Source of the DNA: Paraphysomonas bandaiensis
Lineage: Eukaryota > Chrysophyceae
Assembly: GCA_965644295.1 (NCBI GenBank)
Contig: CBFFRP010000461.1
Span: 1 to 64,000, forward strand
Length of the DNA: 64,000 nucleotides
Direction: 5' to 3'
The notes beneath the pieces are model-generated. The model worked only from the letters and a program-made list of their open reading frames with translations, was not told the origin of the DNA and made no database searches. The position numbers and the translations under genes are program-made. Below, piece after piece: positions 50,228 through 62,800 of the stretch. How positions within the stretch are numbered: position 1 is the stretch's first letter; every line of letters begins with the position of its first letter.

Positions 50228-50612
50228 CAGTATGAGTCATCACTATGCATGACTTTTATATATGCAATTCGCGCAGATTCTAGTAGGAGCATGTGTACCT
50301 TCCCATTATTACCTAAGAAAGGTTACGCGGGGATTCTCGTGACCATGCATGACTCAGTATAGGTCTAGTGTGACATGACCACCCCCCCCTCCTCTAGAAT
50401 GCGCGGGGTTCCGTAATCTCATATAGGCTATGCAGGTATAGTGTAGATCTAGCTAGAGCTTTCTTGATGTCAACACACGAAAAATACGCTGAGATTTTTA
50501 TTAATAATCTATACGTTACTTGGCTTAGTCAACACTAACACTTCACTAGGGTACGCTCTCAGAATGGGGCAAAAATAAACTACTAAAACGAAACACATTA
50601 CTAAAATAAATG

Positions 50613-51719
50613 CTATATCATACCCATTCTCAGAAGACTAGCCCTCAACTCTGCTATCTCCTTTTCCTTCTCAGCAAGTATGCTATCCTTCTCAGCAAGT
50701 ATGCTATCCTTCTCAGCAAGTATGCTATCCTTCTCTGCAAGTGTGCTATCCTTCTCTGCAAGTGTGCTATGCAAACGTTCAATGGTTCGCTCCTGTTCCC
50801 GCTGTTTCTCCAATGTATCAAAAAATGACGTTATCTTACCGGCTATATAACTATCAAACATAGAATAAGATGCTTGCATTTTCTCTTCTGTAATTGTTCC
50901 AGATAAATTCGGAAATATGGCACTGAATAGATATTCCACAACCACCTTGGAATTAAATGTGGCTTTGTGATTCATATGAAACATCAGTGGTTCAGCCAAC
51001 TCAATATCAATGCCGGACATCAAATCAGCTCCTTTAGACTTCGCACATGCAAATATCCATGTGTATCCATCCGTGTAAGCCCCCCACACGTCTTCAAATG
51101 AACCTTTCAATCGATTATTTTCCACACTCACACTAAGCTGTGCATAGAACTGATATATCTCATTATTTTCATATGAATCAAATATTGATTCTGATGATAT
51201 CAGCTTATGCTTCACTTCTATCACTGATGTGATTACACCATCTGGTTTCGATGGTCTTTGATAAGACGTCACAAATTCCACAGGTCCGTTGGCAGTCTTC
51301 GACTCATTTGACAACTGCATTTCATGATGCACATATGCAGAAACATCTGCAATATCTACTTTGCCACCATCATAATCGTCATCATCGTCGAATCGTATTG
51401 AAATTGCGGCACCCTCAGATTTAACTTTATCAAAAGTTGCGACCAGCGATAGCAATTCATACACTAGAAAGTACATTGTTTTCTCATTTCGTTTGACTAC
51501 ACAACTATCAAATCTAATCTCCAAAGGAATAAAGCGATTCATAAAATAATCAAATGCGTTATTATCTAACTGTACACGCGGCGATAGCGATGGATGACAT
51601 ATCCGAACATGCGGAAATATGTTTGAAAATACAATCGAAGATCGAAATTGGGAGAAGCCACCACAGCGACCCTTTCCAGATTTTCTACTCCCAGAGGATT
51701 GGGTCTCAATATCATCCAT
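50613..51719 (-). CDS. PD-(D/E)XK nuclease-like protein with C-terminal heptad repeats
   Basis: 368 codons, single exon. Residues about 160-175 read SKPDGVITSVIEVKHKL, matching the PD-(D/E)XK core (Asp, then Glu-x-Lys after a strand). An Asp-rich loop (DDDDDYDGGKVDIADV) precedes it. The C-terminus has six copies of a 7-residue unit (STLAEKD/SILAEKD, 21-nt DNA repeats at 50670-50770), a coiled coil that probably oligomerises the protein. The overall layout resembles nuclease-like proteins that are expanded next to transposons in protists (CRN/RHS-like), but I cannot place it in a named family. Confidence 0.5.
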   Translation of the reverse strand: MDDIETQSSGSRKSGKGRCGGFSQFRSSIVFSNIFPHVRICHPSLSPRVQLDNNAFDYFMNRFIPLEIRFDSCVVKRNEKTMYFLVYELLSLVATFDKVKSEGAAISIRFDDDDDYDGGKVDIADVSAYVHHEMQLSNESKTANGPVEFVTSYQRPSKPDGVITSVIEVKHKLISSESIFDSYENNEIYQFYAQLSVSVENNRLKGSFEDVWGAYTDGYTWIFACAKSKGADLMSGIDIELAEPLMFHMNHKATFNSKVVVEYLFSAIFPNLSGTITEEKMQASYSMFDSYIAGKITSFFDTLEKQREQERTIERLHSTLAEKDSTLAEKDSILAEKDSILAEKDSILAEKEKEIAELRASLLRMGMI

Positions 51720-52038
51720 ACTATTAAGTTGTTAGTTCTTATATCTGTCAAGAGAATGAAGCATCAGAGACTACTGGCATACCCTGATGGCACCCAATAA
51801 AATGCCCATTTTAGACCCATGGAATATAATATCCCCATTTTCTAGACCTCAAAAACCCGATTTAAAAAATTTCCGTAAAAAAGGGACACATCATTATTAT
51901 GAGGATCATATACAGCAGTGTGTACCAGCCACCATAATACACACACCATATCCACCTTTTCACAGTCATATTCTACAAAATGGCTTCATACAACATAATC
52001 ACACTCGGTTACCAATAGAGCGTGCTATTATGGATGAT

Positions 52039-52234
52039 GCCCCATACTGACAGCGTAACTAATCACTGCATGCGGCCCTCTAGTGTGTGCGGCTGAGTGT
52101 TGCGACCGCACACCTCTACCTATGTACACATTGCTTAGTTCAGCGCTTCCCGACCCGGGTTCTCACTGAATATTCAGCGCTAAATACCGTGTGATAATGA
52201 TGTAGCTAGTTGGGTTCAGTAGCTAGCAAATAAC
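52039..52234. repeat. Dispersed repeat, copy B (first copy at 7558-7760)
   Basis: Begins GCCCCATACTGACAGCG and ends GCTAGCAAATAAC. About 85-90 percent alike to 7558-7760 by eye. Non-coding. The sequence from 51720 to 52624 around it holds no gene I can support. Confidence 0.65.
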
Positions 52235-52624
52235 AAGAGGAGCCCAACTTGCTTCTTAGATTGTAATTGCTTTCCTATCAAATTCAGTGTTATGATGAGT
52301 GTGAGCCCCTTAGATTAACAAGGCACATATGAGAGATCAATTACTCTAAAAGATGTGATAATAACAAAGTTGAGATTGTGAAATTTATTGCCGGATACGT
52401 TGATAAACCGTCGAGAAGTGTGTATTGATTATTGCCCCATTCCGAGGGCGTGGCCATAGTGTAGGCTGGCTGGTGCTCCACCTAAAACACCGAGATATAG
52501 CACTGATTCTACTACCCACCTACCCGTGTACCAACGTAGCTGACCACATAGATCACGTGCAGATTCTGTTGTTCCCCCCAACCTGTGTTAACCTTTGCTG
52601 AGATTACGCGGGATTTCTCATCAC

Positions 52625-52891
52625 CAGGGATAGGGAACAATATATTGATATATTGTATTGCAATATATTGTAAAATATATTGATTGGTGGACTGGTCAAA
52701 TATTCCATCAATAGTGTTTCTGTTAAAAGAGCTCACAATACTATTGCAATACATTGCAATCAATATTATGATAGTCATATAAGAGAAGATTCTCAACTGT
52801 AGGGTGCAAAATGGATATAAATAACCGAGAAATTGATTACAACATTACGACGGATAATGAAGCTGATGTTGACAATGCGACTAAAAATCTT
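52625..52891. repeat. Duplicated 270-280 bp segment, copy 2
   Basis: Near-identical to 49947-50227. The two copies diverge abruptly at both ends, so the limits are clear. Confidence 0.85.
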
Positions 52892-53114
52892 CTTGCCTGG
52901 CCCTGGTATGTACTTCCAATACATGGAAACGTCTGTTCAGCACAGCTAAACATATTATATCAGTGTTGCGCAAAAGTATCCATCCTACTTAATATGCTGT
53001 TGTTTCTGAAAGCTACGAAATTGATGATATCATTAGATAGTTAATATCTTAGAACAAAAACTTTCAGATAGTAACACTTCGTTCCCTTATACCCACCAAG
53101 AAACTTGTTAGGCA

Positions 53115-54164
53115 CTACCCAATGCTCTGGAGTTGGGTCCTCAAGCGATTTACAGAGTCCGGTCCGTGCGGAAGGAAAAGCGTACTGTTGTTTGTCTTGT
53201 TTCCCACATCCTTAAGCATATCAAAGTACTGGGTCAGAAGCAGGAGGTCCATTACATCCTTAGCGGATGTCCCTTCAACCTCCGAGGCAAACGATGACAC
53301 GGTATCCTGCAAACTGTCCACGAGAGCTTTACGCTGTCGGGCAATCCCGAGTCCCATAAGATGCTTGCTTTCAGAATCAGCCTCCGCAGCCTTAACAAGC
53401 AGGATTTTTTCGGCATCGGCTTTGTATGAATTTGCCTGTCGTTGTCTCTGGGAGGCTACAATCACGATATCAAACATTTCCCTAGTAGACACAAAGTAAA
53501 TACCGTTTATTTCATTCATTGCATTCTTGACGGCATTGTCTGGATCGAGATCAACAATTAGGACATTAACTATTTTGTACCCATAGTCATCCATAAGATC
53601 AGCGAGTGAGTTCTTCACATCGTCTGCAATCTCTCGTTTCGACAAGAAGGCGCGGTCCAAGTCAAGTTTAGGCAGTGAAGAGCGAATGCCATCGAACACA
53701 TATGATCTGATTTTTCACATTTACTACAGATGGAACTAGTCAATATCAATACACACTACCTAATTTGAGCCTTGTGATCCGATAACTTATAGTAGGCATC
53801 GTACACTTTTTGTGAAATTACGAAATACTATATGCACAGATTGAACTGTAAATTCAGCAGAGGGTACTAAATTTGAATCAATGACTGACCTGTACTGCCA
53901 CAGATACTCTGACAAACACGTTATCTCTCGTCTTAGTGTCACAAGTAATATTCAACTGCTGAACACGAAGCGACATTGTGCCAACAATTCTCTCACATGG
54001 ACATTGAACACACACACATCCCGCTGTACAATATTAGCATTAGTTGGAACTATTACAGTTATGTGCGTTGTACCATTCGACAATCTACTATATTCACCGC
54101 AGCTCTCTATTACTGCAACCTCTGTCTCCTTCACACAGGTAAAACATCCACACTGAAGTGCCAT
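53115..54164 (-). CDS. HIR-type SPFH/band-7 protein (hypersensitive-induced-reaction family), paralogue 1
   Basis: Five exons on the minus strand: 54164-54074, 54023-53890, 53827-53760, 53706-53504, 53455-53115; total 278 codons plus stop and all frames agree. The protein opens MALQCGCFTCVKETEVAVIE, passes CPCERIVGTMSLRVQQLN (SPFH domain), DNVFVRVSVAVQ and VKNAMNEIN, and ends KDVMDLLLLTQYFDML...LFLPHGP. The Cys-rich N-terminus suggests palmitoylation. The 48-nt intron 53456-53503 has no stop in frame and could be mistaken for coding sequence. HIR proteins organise plasma-membrane microdomains. Divergent from paralogue 2 at 54814. Confidence 0.85.
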
Positions 54165-54813
54165 TACAGATTGTTTGAATAAGTCAAAATTACAATAAAA
54201 AGAAGAAAATAATGATTTGGTGGCACACTATAAGTGACACCACTACGAGATGATTAAATGTAAAAGCTCACACAATACAACTGAGAAACATCATATGAGC
54301 TGAGGTTTCATGCAATTGAGTTAACAGTATAATAACATCAACCTCATATGTATGTGGATGTCTTGTTGCTTGTGACTGTACTCTCTCCTATACATTATAG
54401 AGTGAACTAGAGTAGAATTCCAACAAGAAAAAATATCCATAGCATACCCCCCCCCCTATACATATATATGTATATATCCACCTGCAAACATGTTCTGTTT
54501 GGTTATAGCACGCTACACGTTGTTTGAGGATATTGAGATATCTATATGTACTGTAGGTATACTGTATGTACTGTACTGTATATGTATATGTATGGGAGGT
54601 ATGCGGTAGTATGCCTAAAGTTGAAGAAGAGGAATCTGCTGCTGGTGAGGATGACCGGGAGGTGTTTTAGTATATGCTGCACAACGTAGATATCAACTGC
54701 ACACACTAGCAGGCAGTGTACACATACATACCTGTATATATTCTCGCTCGTATCTAACACAGTCCTGTCAAGACCATAACTAACCACATATTATATATAT
54801 ATAACCACCCACC
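54165..54813. promoter_or_regulatory. Shared upstream region of two divergent HIR genes
   Basis: The 649 bp between the start codons of the two paralogues. It has a nine-C run at about 54448-54456, a TATATATATGTATATAT block and a TATATATATAT run 20 bp before the start of paralogue 2. No specific factor site can be named. Confidence 0.35.
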
Positions 54814-55906
54814 ATGTCCTGCTGTTTTGCTACTATCAGTACATCTGATGTTGGTATTATAGAGCGGTTTGGGAAGTATAATCGACTAGCTAATCCTGGA
54901 TTAGTATTCGTTTGTTGTCCATATGAAATTATTGCCGGGAAAATTTCATTAAGAATTCAACAGCTTGATGTTACCTGTGAGACGAAGACATTAGATAATG
55001 TAAGAGAGTGTATATATATTCTAATCTGTGTGTGATGTTGTTATGATTGGCAGGTTTTTGTTATGGTTAATGTCAGTGTTCAGTATCAAGTTATCAGAGA
55101 GAAAGTGTACCAAGCGTTTTACTCTCTTTCTGACTCTCAGGTTTTATGCTACATATTTATCTGAATTCGGATTTAATCGTATGTGCAGGACCAAATGCGA
55201 TCTTATATTTATGATACACTTCGTGCTGCACTGTGTGCACTCACTCTGGATCAGGCATTTGACTGCAAGGACGAGGTTAGCCAGACTCTAAAGACTAACC
55301 TTCAAGAGGTATTCTCGGAGTACGGCTTTTCGATATGCCAGACTTTGGTGACTGATATCTCTCCTAACAACCGTGTGCGTGACGCCATGAATGAGATTAA
55401 CTCATCTATGCGTATCAAGGAGGCATCCTACCAACGCGCGGAGGGCGAGAAACTCCTCAAGGTAATCTTGCATCAACTAAGGAGTTTGTACTAATACAAC
55501 ATTATGTGTGTTTAGGTTAAGCGTGCGGAAGCAGAGGCGGAGAGCATGCATCTCTCTGGGGTTGGTGTAGCTAGATCCCGCCACGCCATCATGGATGGCC
55601 TTAAGTGAGTTTATTTCTATTCGACATTTTGTGTCTGACTGAATTATACACAGAGAGAGCATCTTGGAGTTTAATACGCAAGTTAGCGGCACATCTTCTC
55701 GTGATGTTATGGATCTTCTGGTTTTGACGCAGTACTTCGATGCCTTACAGGTGTCCGATTCTACATATGAGCGTGTACTTTCGGTTGATGTGTATGTCTT
55801 TGTATTACAGGAAGTTGGTAGCCACGCCGGCACGAAGACTGTATTCCTACCGAGTGACAGTAACAGTGTGCGATCTGGTGTCATGGAAGCTAATGCTGGC
55901 ATGTAG
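54814..55906 (+). CDS. HIR-type SPFH/band-7 protein, paralogue 2
   Basis: Six exons: 54814-54999, 55054-55140, 55189-55461, 55516-55604, 55654-55750 and 55811-55906; 275 codons plus stop. Opens [20 protein letters not shown], then [53 protein letters not shown] and [16 protein letters not shown]...VFLPSDS. Same family and layout as paralogue 1, but with different intron positions and considerable sequence divergence, so the pair is old. The first intron's donor follows ETKTLDN. Confidence 0.85.
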
Positions 55907-57269
55907 AGCTATTCTATTGTCGATTACTGAATATTTATGATGTGGTTATATATCCATGTCGTCAACAAAATATGATTAGCTGAATGAATGGAAATTATTA
56001 ATCTAAAATGCTGATGGTTATTCTATTTACACACTAGTTTTTCATATTATGGAGATAAGCTAGAAGAAAATCTTGGATAAGGAATACTGTCTCTTTTCAG
56101 CTTATTATTGGGTACAAAGAGGCGTTTTCATGTCTCGCGGTTATTATAACAATTTTGTATTGACGTAGTGAAAATATCAATTCTTACTTCACGAAAATTG
56201 TGACAAAATTTGTGGTCGTGCAGTTTTTCAACAATATGAAAGTTGGCTAAAATCATAGTTCATTACCACCTAATAGAACTGTTGAGTACAATAGTTTTGC
56301 CCTTTTTATACGAACAGTCATATGCTAGAATGTCATCTTAGAGTTTTATTATAATTTATAGAAAATCAGTATGACTTTGACACTACGAAATATTAGAACA
56401 GTGAGCTCTATGTATATTTCCAGATTTCCGTAGTAATTAAAAGGCGATATTGTAACAAGAACAGTTCTACTTCTTAAATGTATTAATAAGTCCATATATA
56501 GTAGTATAGGTGTGTGTCACATACACTGACTAGTAACACATTTTCTTAAATCGGAGATGGAATTATTTACTGGAGCAATTATAAACGTGAGTTGCAAATG
56601 AAACCCACGTATTAGTAATTATATCATTCACTACCACGTATTCTCAAAATTCACAATATTATCTGCATTCATTGATTATGCTACTTTGAAGACACTTATA
56701 CGCATAATTCGTTTCTTGTATAGAGTAGACGCAATAGAGTAAAGTATATCTGTATACTATACAAAACCCCAATAAAATTGGATAAAATAATAGCTCAGGG
56801 TGGCTAAAATGTCTGACTTTCACCTCATATTGATGATGCAAACATGCTTTACTTTGGACTATGTTTGAATTGCAAGAAATCTCATTGCTTGGATCTCTAT
56901 GAGAAGGACATGATTAGATATAACAGCCAGCATGCAAGATATCTGCTGTATAGGCGTAAAACCACAGGTTTATAGCTAAAAAACGTAAAGGGCCTTTATT
57001 TGTCCAATAGTCTAGAGTATGGACACGAAATCGTACCTATGGCCAGGTGGGTGGTGATTGGTTCATATTTTTTCAGTTCAACCTTTCAAGATACGATTTA
57101 TGTTCGACCACCCAATTCTGTGTACATCTGTACAGCTCACCTCTCTACATACACTCTGTACATATATACCCATACATACATATACATATACATACATATA
57201 GAGAGATCATCAGCATTAACCATCACAGATTATTAATCACTTACTCCACTCGCATCTCTCTACATTAAT
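55907..57269. other. Gene-free stretch between the HIR and cold-shock genes
   Basis: AT-rich, no convincing ORF, no clear repeat with another part of the window apart from short CATA runs near 57170-57200. Confidence 0.4.
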
Positions 57270-57672
57270 ATGTTCGCTGTTACTAAACTCGCTCGGGCTA
57301 TTCCCCGTCATTCATTTGTGTGAGTAGACATCTTTACATATCATATACGTGTCTCATATATATATATATATATACAGCACCTCTGCGGCCTTCTCCCGCG
57401 CCACTGGATCTGTCAAATTCTTTGATGTAGCAAAAGGATTTGGATTCATTACACCTGATGATGGATCTGATGATGTATTTGTGCATCAGTCAGCTATTCA
57501 TGCGGAGGGATTCCGTTCACTTGCTGAGGGTGAGCCTGTTGAGTTCAACACTGAGATGGACATGACCAAGGGAAAGACCTTTGCTAGCAATGTCACCGGA
57601 CCTGATGGGGCTTATGTCCAGGGAGCCCCTCGTCAGCCCAGAAGAAACAGTTTCGATGACGACTACCGCTAA
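57270..57672 (+). CDS. Cold-shock-domain protein with probable mitochondrial presequence
   Basis: Two exons: 57270-57319 and 57378-57672; 114 codons plus stop. The cold-shock domain has RNP1 KGFGFIT and RNP2 DVFVHQSAI, and ends [19 protein letters not shown] with a short Arg/Pro-rich tail. Exon 1 and the start of exon 2 encode [16 protein letters not shown] and [10 protein letters not shown], a basic, acid-free amphipathic leader typical of mitochondrial (or possibly plastid) import. Cold-shock domains bind single-stranded RNA and DNA; an organellar RNA chaperone is the likely role. Confidence 0.85.
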
Positions 57673-57977
57673 GCAGTAGTTGTTAGACCCCTCATGTAGT
57701 TGATGTTTATATCGCACCAGCCAATCTATAGCAGTGATGGTACGTGTATCCCTTTAAGCCCTTCTAGTTTCAGTTATGCGAATGGAGTAGGCGTAGTATC
57801 ATCGTTTAACGTAATACCCAAATAATCAACTTGTGTGCTAGCATTTCTGCTGGCTACCCGCCCGCTTGATAAGTAGCGTAGACAGCACAGATTATAAACT
57901 ATTTTATTCTAAGAAGTGTACTACAACGTCAGTGCACAATAAACTGCATGACCACAAATAATACACAAAAGGCATTT

Positions 57978-58198
57978 AGTAGTAGTGATAGGCGTTTCAG
58001 AGTTAGAGCTTTACAATGATATCCTACTACTCCTACTACAAAGCTGCTTGTGCGTCACTGCAAGCACCAAGGTGCAATCACTTTCGCTCTATCACTCAAA
58101 GCAAACGCAGTGAGCAAGCAGAATGTTGATATACCTGACATCTGCTGATGCCTGTTTATTCGTCAAGGCCTAAAGACGACTACACAAGTGACACTTAT
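57978..58198. repeat. Dispersed repeat family, partial copy 3
   Basis: Shares AAGCTGCTTGTGCGTC.C, GCAAGCACCAAGGTGCAATC and GACTACACAAGTGACACTTA with the copies at 5439 and 42260. The right part of the repeat is lost where the MITE at 58208 begins. Confidence 0.5.
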
Positions 58199-58207
58199 AT
58201 TATATTG

Positions 58208-58688
58208 CAGGGCCAGTCAACAATATATTGCAAGCAAAAATAATAATAATAATATTTTCAAGACCAATAATAATTATTAAATATGTTGCAATATATTGCA
58301 GTATATTGATATAGACTGGTATCCTATTACAGGTTATAAGAAAAACATATTTGTATGAGGATGATAGCATCAATTCAAGCAGTTTGGAGTTTACTATTTG
58401 GTGAATAACTTGACAGAGACAGACAGTACGAATAGTGTTCTTCGTTGCAGATAGTTATCATAATTGTTCGATGTTATTACAGTAGACGTGGTTTGTGATT
58501 ATGAAGAGTTGTTTATGATTAATCAAGTATATTTTCTAAGACACACTAGCATGAGCAATATATATCAATATATTGCAATATATTGCAAGGCCAAATTTTG
58601 CTAAAATAATAATCAATATATTGTAGCAAGCAAAAATAAATAATTACAATATCTATATTGCAATCCAATATATTTTTGACTGGCCCTG
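58208..58688. mobile_element. MITE of about 480 bp with CAGGGCCAGTCAA ends
   Basis: Inverted terminal repeats CAGGGCCAGTCAA (58208-58220) and TTGACTGGCCCTG (58676-58688), with inverted AATATATTGCAAGCAAAAATAA blocks near the ends and no ORF. CAGGG ends are typical of hAT elements, but no 8-bp target duplication is visible. Next to it (58689-58800) are short ATTAATGG and GGTAATGGCAATAATGG repeats. Confidence 0.55.
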
Positions 58689-58800
58689 TGTACCAGGGCC
58701 TGGCAATCGTAAATGGTAATGGCAATAATGGAAATGCCATTGTAAGTGCCGGATACTGGACTACCATTAATGGACCATTAATGACATCCCATTAATAGAG

Positions 58801-59857
58801 TGTACTAGCACTTGATATATATAGAACTAAGTGAAATCTAACCAATATGTCAAACAATGTTCATGCAACTGTGGAAACTTTATTGATTATCAGCGGCACA
58901 TTTAAGATTCAGAAAATAGTTTCCTGAGCAACAACATAGCAACGTACTCTTACTCAAAAACTCTAAAAAAACATTGAAAATATGCATATTTCACCTAGAA
59001 ACAAGCTCTCATAAAATATTGTTTCCCTCAAAGTTGAAAGAAGCTGCAGTACACAACTAAACAAAATAATTATACTCAGTATTTATACTATATATTAAGC
59101 AACGATGATGGTCAAAAAAAGTAAGGCAGTGTAAGGTACAGAGTCTTTTTCCGAGGACCACTGAGTCGGGCTTTATGTTTGTTTTCTGACACTGAGCGAG
59201 CGAACTGAAGACGTTTAAGAATTCCAGTTCACTCTCATCCGACAGCAATCACGACAAAAGTGTGCTGGACATCGCCGAGGTCACTAAGAGAGCTCGACTT
59301 GGTACCTATGAGTCCGCAAGTTGATAGCGAGCCGCAAGTTGATAGTATCGTGATTCTTACCTTTACTTGCACTGAAATCTGTCAAATAAAGTAGACTACA
59401 CTCCAAGCTTGTTCACCAGTATGCTAGATATTTAGATTCTAGATATCATGTATACTGGACTGTACATATCTTACATAGCACTGTCATCACACACCGCATA
59501 ATAGTATACATTTGTGTAGTGCTGTCTTACGCCATACTGTAGCTAGCTGTTTACTGTTTACTACACTGTATACTACACACCTACTATATAGTGCAGTATA
59601 CAGCTGTGCTTTCACTCCAATGACAGTCAACCTCCTGTATACGGGGATGACAGCAATGCAGTAAAAATAATATCTCATTTCATTCGGCCGATCTTGAACA
59701 CCGTCAGCACTACCTTCTATAGTTCTATAGGAATGCCTTGTATAATCATACTTTCAAGAAATCATTTCTTAATATACACTACATGCACGCTAACCAAAAT
59801 CGATCAATTCTTCCTTTCACAGTTGCCCTTACACAGCAATACAACTTTTACGTATCA
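58801..59857. other. Gene-free stretch 3' of the large hydrolase gene
   Basis: No supportable ORF. Includes a short direct repeat (CCGCAAGTTGATAG at 59312 and 59331). Confidence 0.4.
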
Positions 59858-62800
59858 TTATTCCAAATACACGTCTATAGAATCCACCTTCAGATCTCGG
59901 ATTTGCAACGTTAAATCAGTTCCAACAACACTGCCATTAACCTTGTACTCTTTTCCGTCTCTCATTCGTACCACGTAATATGTTGGGTTAATATTCCACG
60001 TATCAAGCAGTCCATAGTTATAATAAGTAACTTTTATGTCACCAAGGAACGTAAAACTCACAACACCACCTTCCGAAAAAAGCCAACGGGCTAGTACTGG
60101 ATTCAAACGTAAATTTACTTCACCGTGTTCGTTTAAGAAGAAGGGCTCGTGACCTTGTGTCATAATAGTCCACATTGACATAAATTCAGCTGTGGAACCA
60201 GACAATCGGGCTAGAAAGCTTGCCCCGTGTAGATTAGAATCAGGGAATGCCGTCGAAACAATAAAAGAGGCAGCTTCGAGAGGAGATCGCCCAAACACAT
60301 CTGAGTCCATGAAGGGAACTAGACCCGTAGAAATTTCGTGATAAAAAGCATCATACAACTTTGCCCGTAATAGCTCCAAATAAAACTTGTATGACATGTG
60401 TAGCCATACAGATTCATTTTCTAACCAGCCCGGGGAAAAGGCCATCATGCGACCAATCTCTTGTCTCATGCCAACTAACGAACCAGAGATCTTAAACATC
60501 TTCAGTTGAGGATCGAACAGCTCACTTTGTTTTACTTTCATATATATTTGGCGATTTTCTTCAACATCTGCGCTGGTCTTCATGTGCCGAACGGGGCCTT
60601 CCAGGAAGAGTGGTAGGGTTTTCAAGGCAAATTTTTTAGGAAACACATATTCTCCATTGGGACGAACAACTGTGATATTTTCAGCAGGTAATTTTTGCAC
60701 TGTATACTCAACACACTCGTAGTAAAAATATGTGGGTGGCAATCCGTTATTGGTTTCTAGAGCACGCGATATACCGTCATTTGTCTTGCGCTCAATTGCA
60801 TCCAGCAGCTCCAGAATTTTTTTCACTGACCACGTGACAGAGGTGCAAGATACATCTCCGACAGTTCTCTCGCGATATATTTCTCGTGCAGAATTAGATC
60901 GATCCCAGTGGTTAAACTCCGCCTGTTCAGTCGTGTGCTTCTTAGTATCTGCCGCAAAGTGTTCCAGAGAACTAGATATAGAATCCATAAAATCACTAAA
61001 TTCAATAGGAAATGAAATGTTTCGTTGACTACGCTGAAAACTACGTTGTAAATACCGCACGATCTGAAGCATTTCATAAGTTTCTGACATTTCTGAACCG
61101 AGAATTCCTGGAAGGCCATTCATTGCATCATTCCAACCCGGCTTTCCGCCCTCCATTTCCACACCCATACCAAAGGGGTCCATAGTCGAAAATTTAATTA
61201 CGGCTAGCATAGCAAGCTTAGTAATCGGCGATACCGTAAATATTTCTCCAGATTGACAGCGTTGCCAAATGCCAGCGGAATTGTCTTTTCCAGCCACATG
61301 GCGTGGGTCGTGATATATACGATGTAGAGCTTCTGCTCTTTCAGATGGGAATGACGGGTCCCCCGCTATAGACACTGCGTTGTACACTCGTACGGTTTTT
61401 CTATCAGATACCATAGGATCATCCACCAAAACATATCTACAGAGAACAATTAACACTTCATTGCAATCACAGCAGCATATAGCAGTATGTTAAATATATG
61501 AAAACGAAAGACACTAATAACATCAAATTTACGTAGAGTGATAACTAGATACAGTGTAGCAATCTTAAATTAAGATGTCCATACCTTAATTTTCTAGGCT
61601 TGACAACTGCAGGACTCATAAAGAATGGTATAGGATCTGCATCATACATCATCTCTACTTCCTTATCTGGGAAAACAAACAAATATGACTTGATTAAATC
61701 CAGAGTGTATGTCCAATGATCTGTCCAAAAGCCATTTTGCGCAAATATACCAGCCGTTGTTTGGTCTGACGCAGCGACGACACGGTCAACGAAATCATCT
61801 CGATTTATCGGGAAATGCATTCCATTTGCTTTCATATCTTTTAGCAATTGCCCGATACGAAATCCATTCGACACCATCTTCACCCACTTAGATTTCAGCG
61901 TAGAATTCATTCCTAGTGAAGTATAGAGCGCTTCTGCCTTGCTTGGAGTTATAGAAAATAGTGTGGAAGATACTGTTAAAGGATTGTACCCATCAGTTTG
62001 AATAAAGCTCAAAAACATTCGAACATTAAAGTCACCCACAACTGGCGAGTGTATTACATCATTCCGACGATTCTGATTAACATCTCTGAAATTTCCAGGC
62101 CCTTGGGAGAAATATGTCGTCTCAATATTAAAAAAGTTATAATCTCGCTCTAAGTCACCATGTATACGTGAAAACACGTGATATATTTTAGGCTTACTGT
62201 GAGGTTTGATATCGCCTAGTGCAATCGGTAATCCACCGCGTAGCACATTATCCAGAAAATTCTGACGAATGTACGCGTTGAAGAGTTCCGAACTGGTGTT
62301 GGTATTAACTCGTTTAGTGATGGTATGCACTAGTTCTCTCGCTCGGTGGTACTTTTCAGGGATAAATCCCTTCCGTCGGAGTTTTGGAACATGCTCATCA
62401 AAGAATTCATCTGATGATGATGCATGGCCGTAAATACTACTGATAACAACACTGCCACCTGAGTTGCAGTTAGAACAAGTGCATTTCTAATAACTACATT
62501 TCTAATAACTACACAACGGATTGCTGAAATATACCTGGTGGAATGTCAACCGATGCCCCGGCATAGGCACAAGGAGTTCGACTGGTAGTACCTGTATACA
62601 AACATAAGACGCTATGTGACTCTGTGTAAACGATGGCGGAACCGGTTAGGTCCTCACAGAGATAAGAAATAAAATTAAGGGAATAGGCATAATATAAAAT
62701 GACTTCGTGCCAGCGTTACTGAATATCTAACACAATGCTCACCTTGCGGCTGCATTATCAAGTCATGCACAGCAGGCGACTTCTTTGAAAAAAATTTCGA

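Noticed and set aside
53456-53503. Extra coding residues in HIR paralogue 1
   Set aside because: The segment interrupts the conserved AMNEIN...SQRQRQAN region and has GT...TAG ends, so it is a 48-nt intron.
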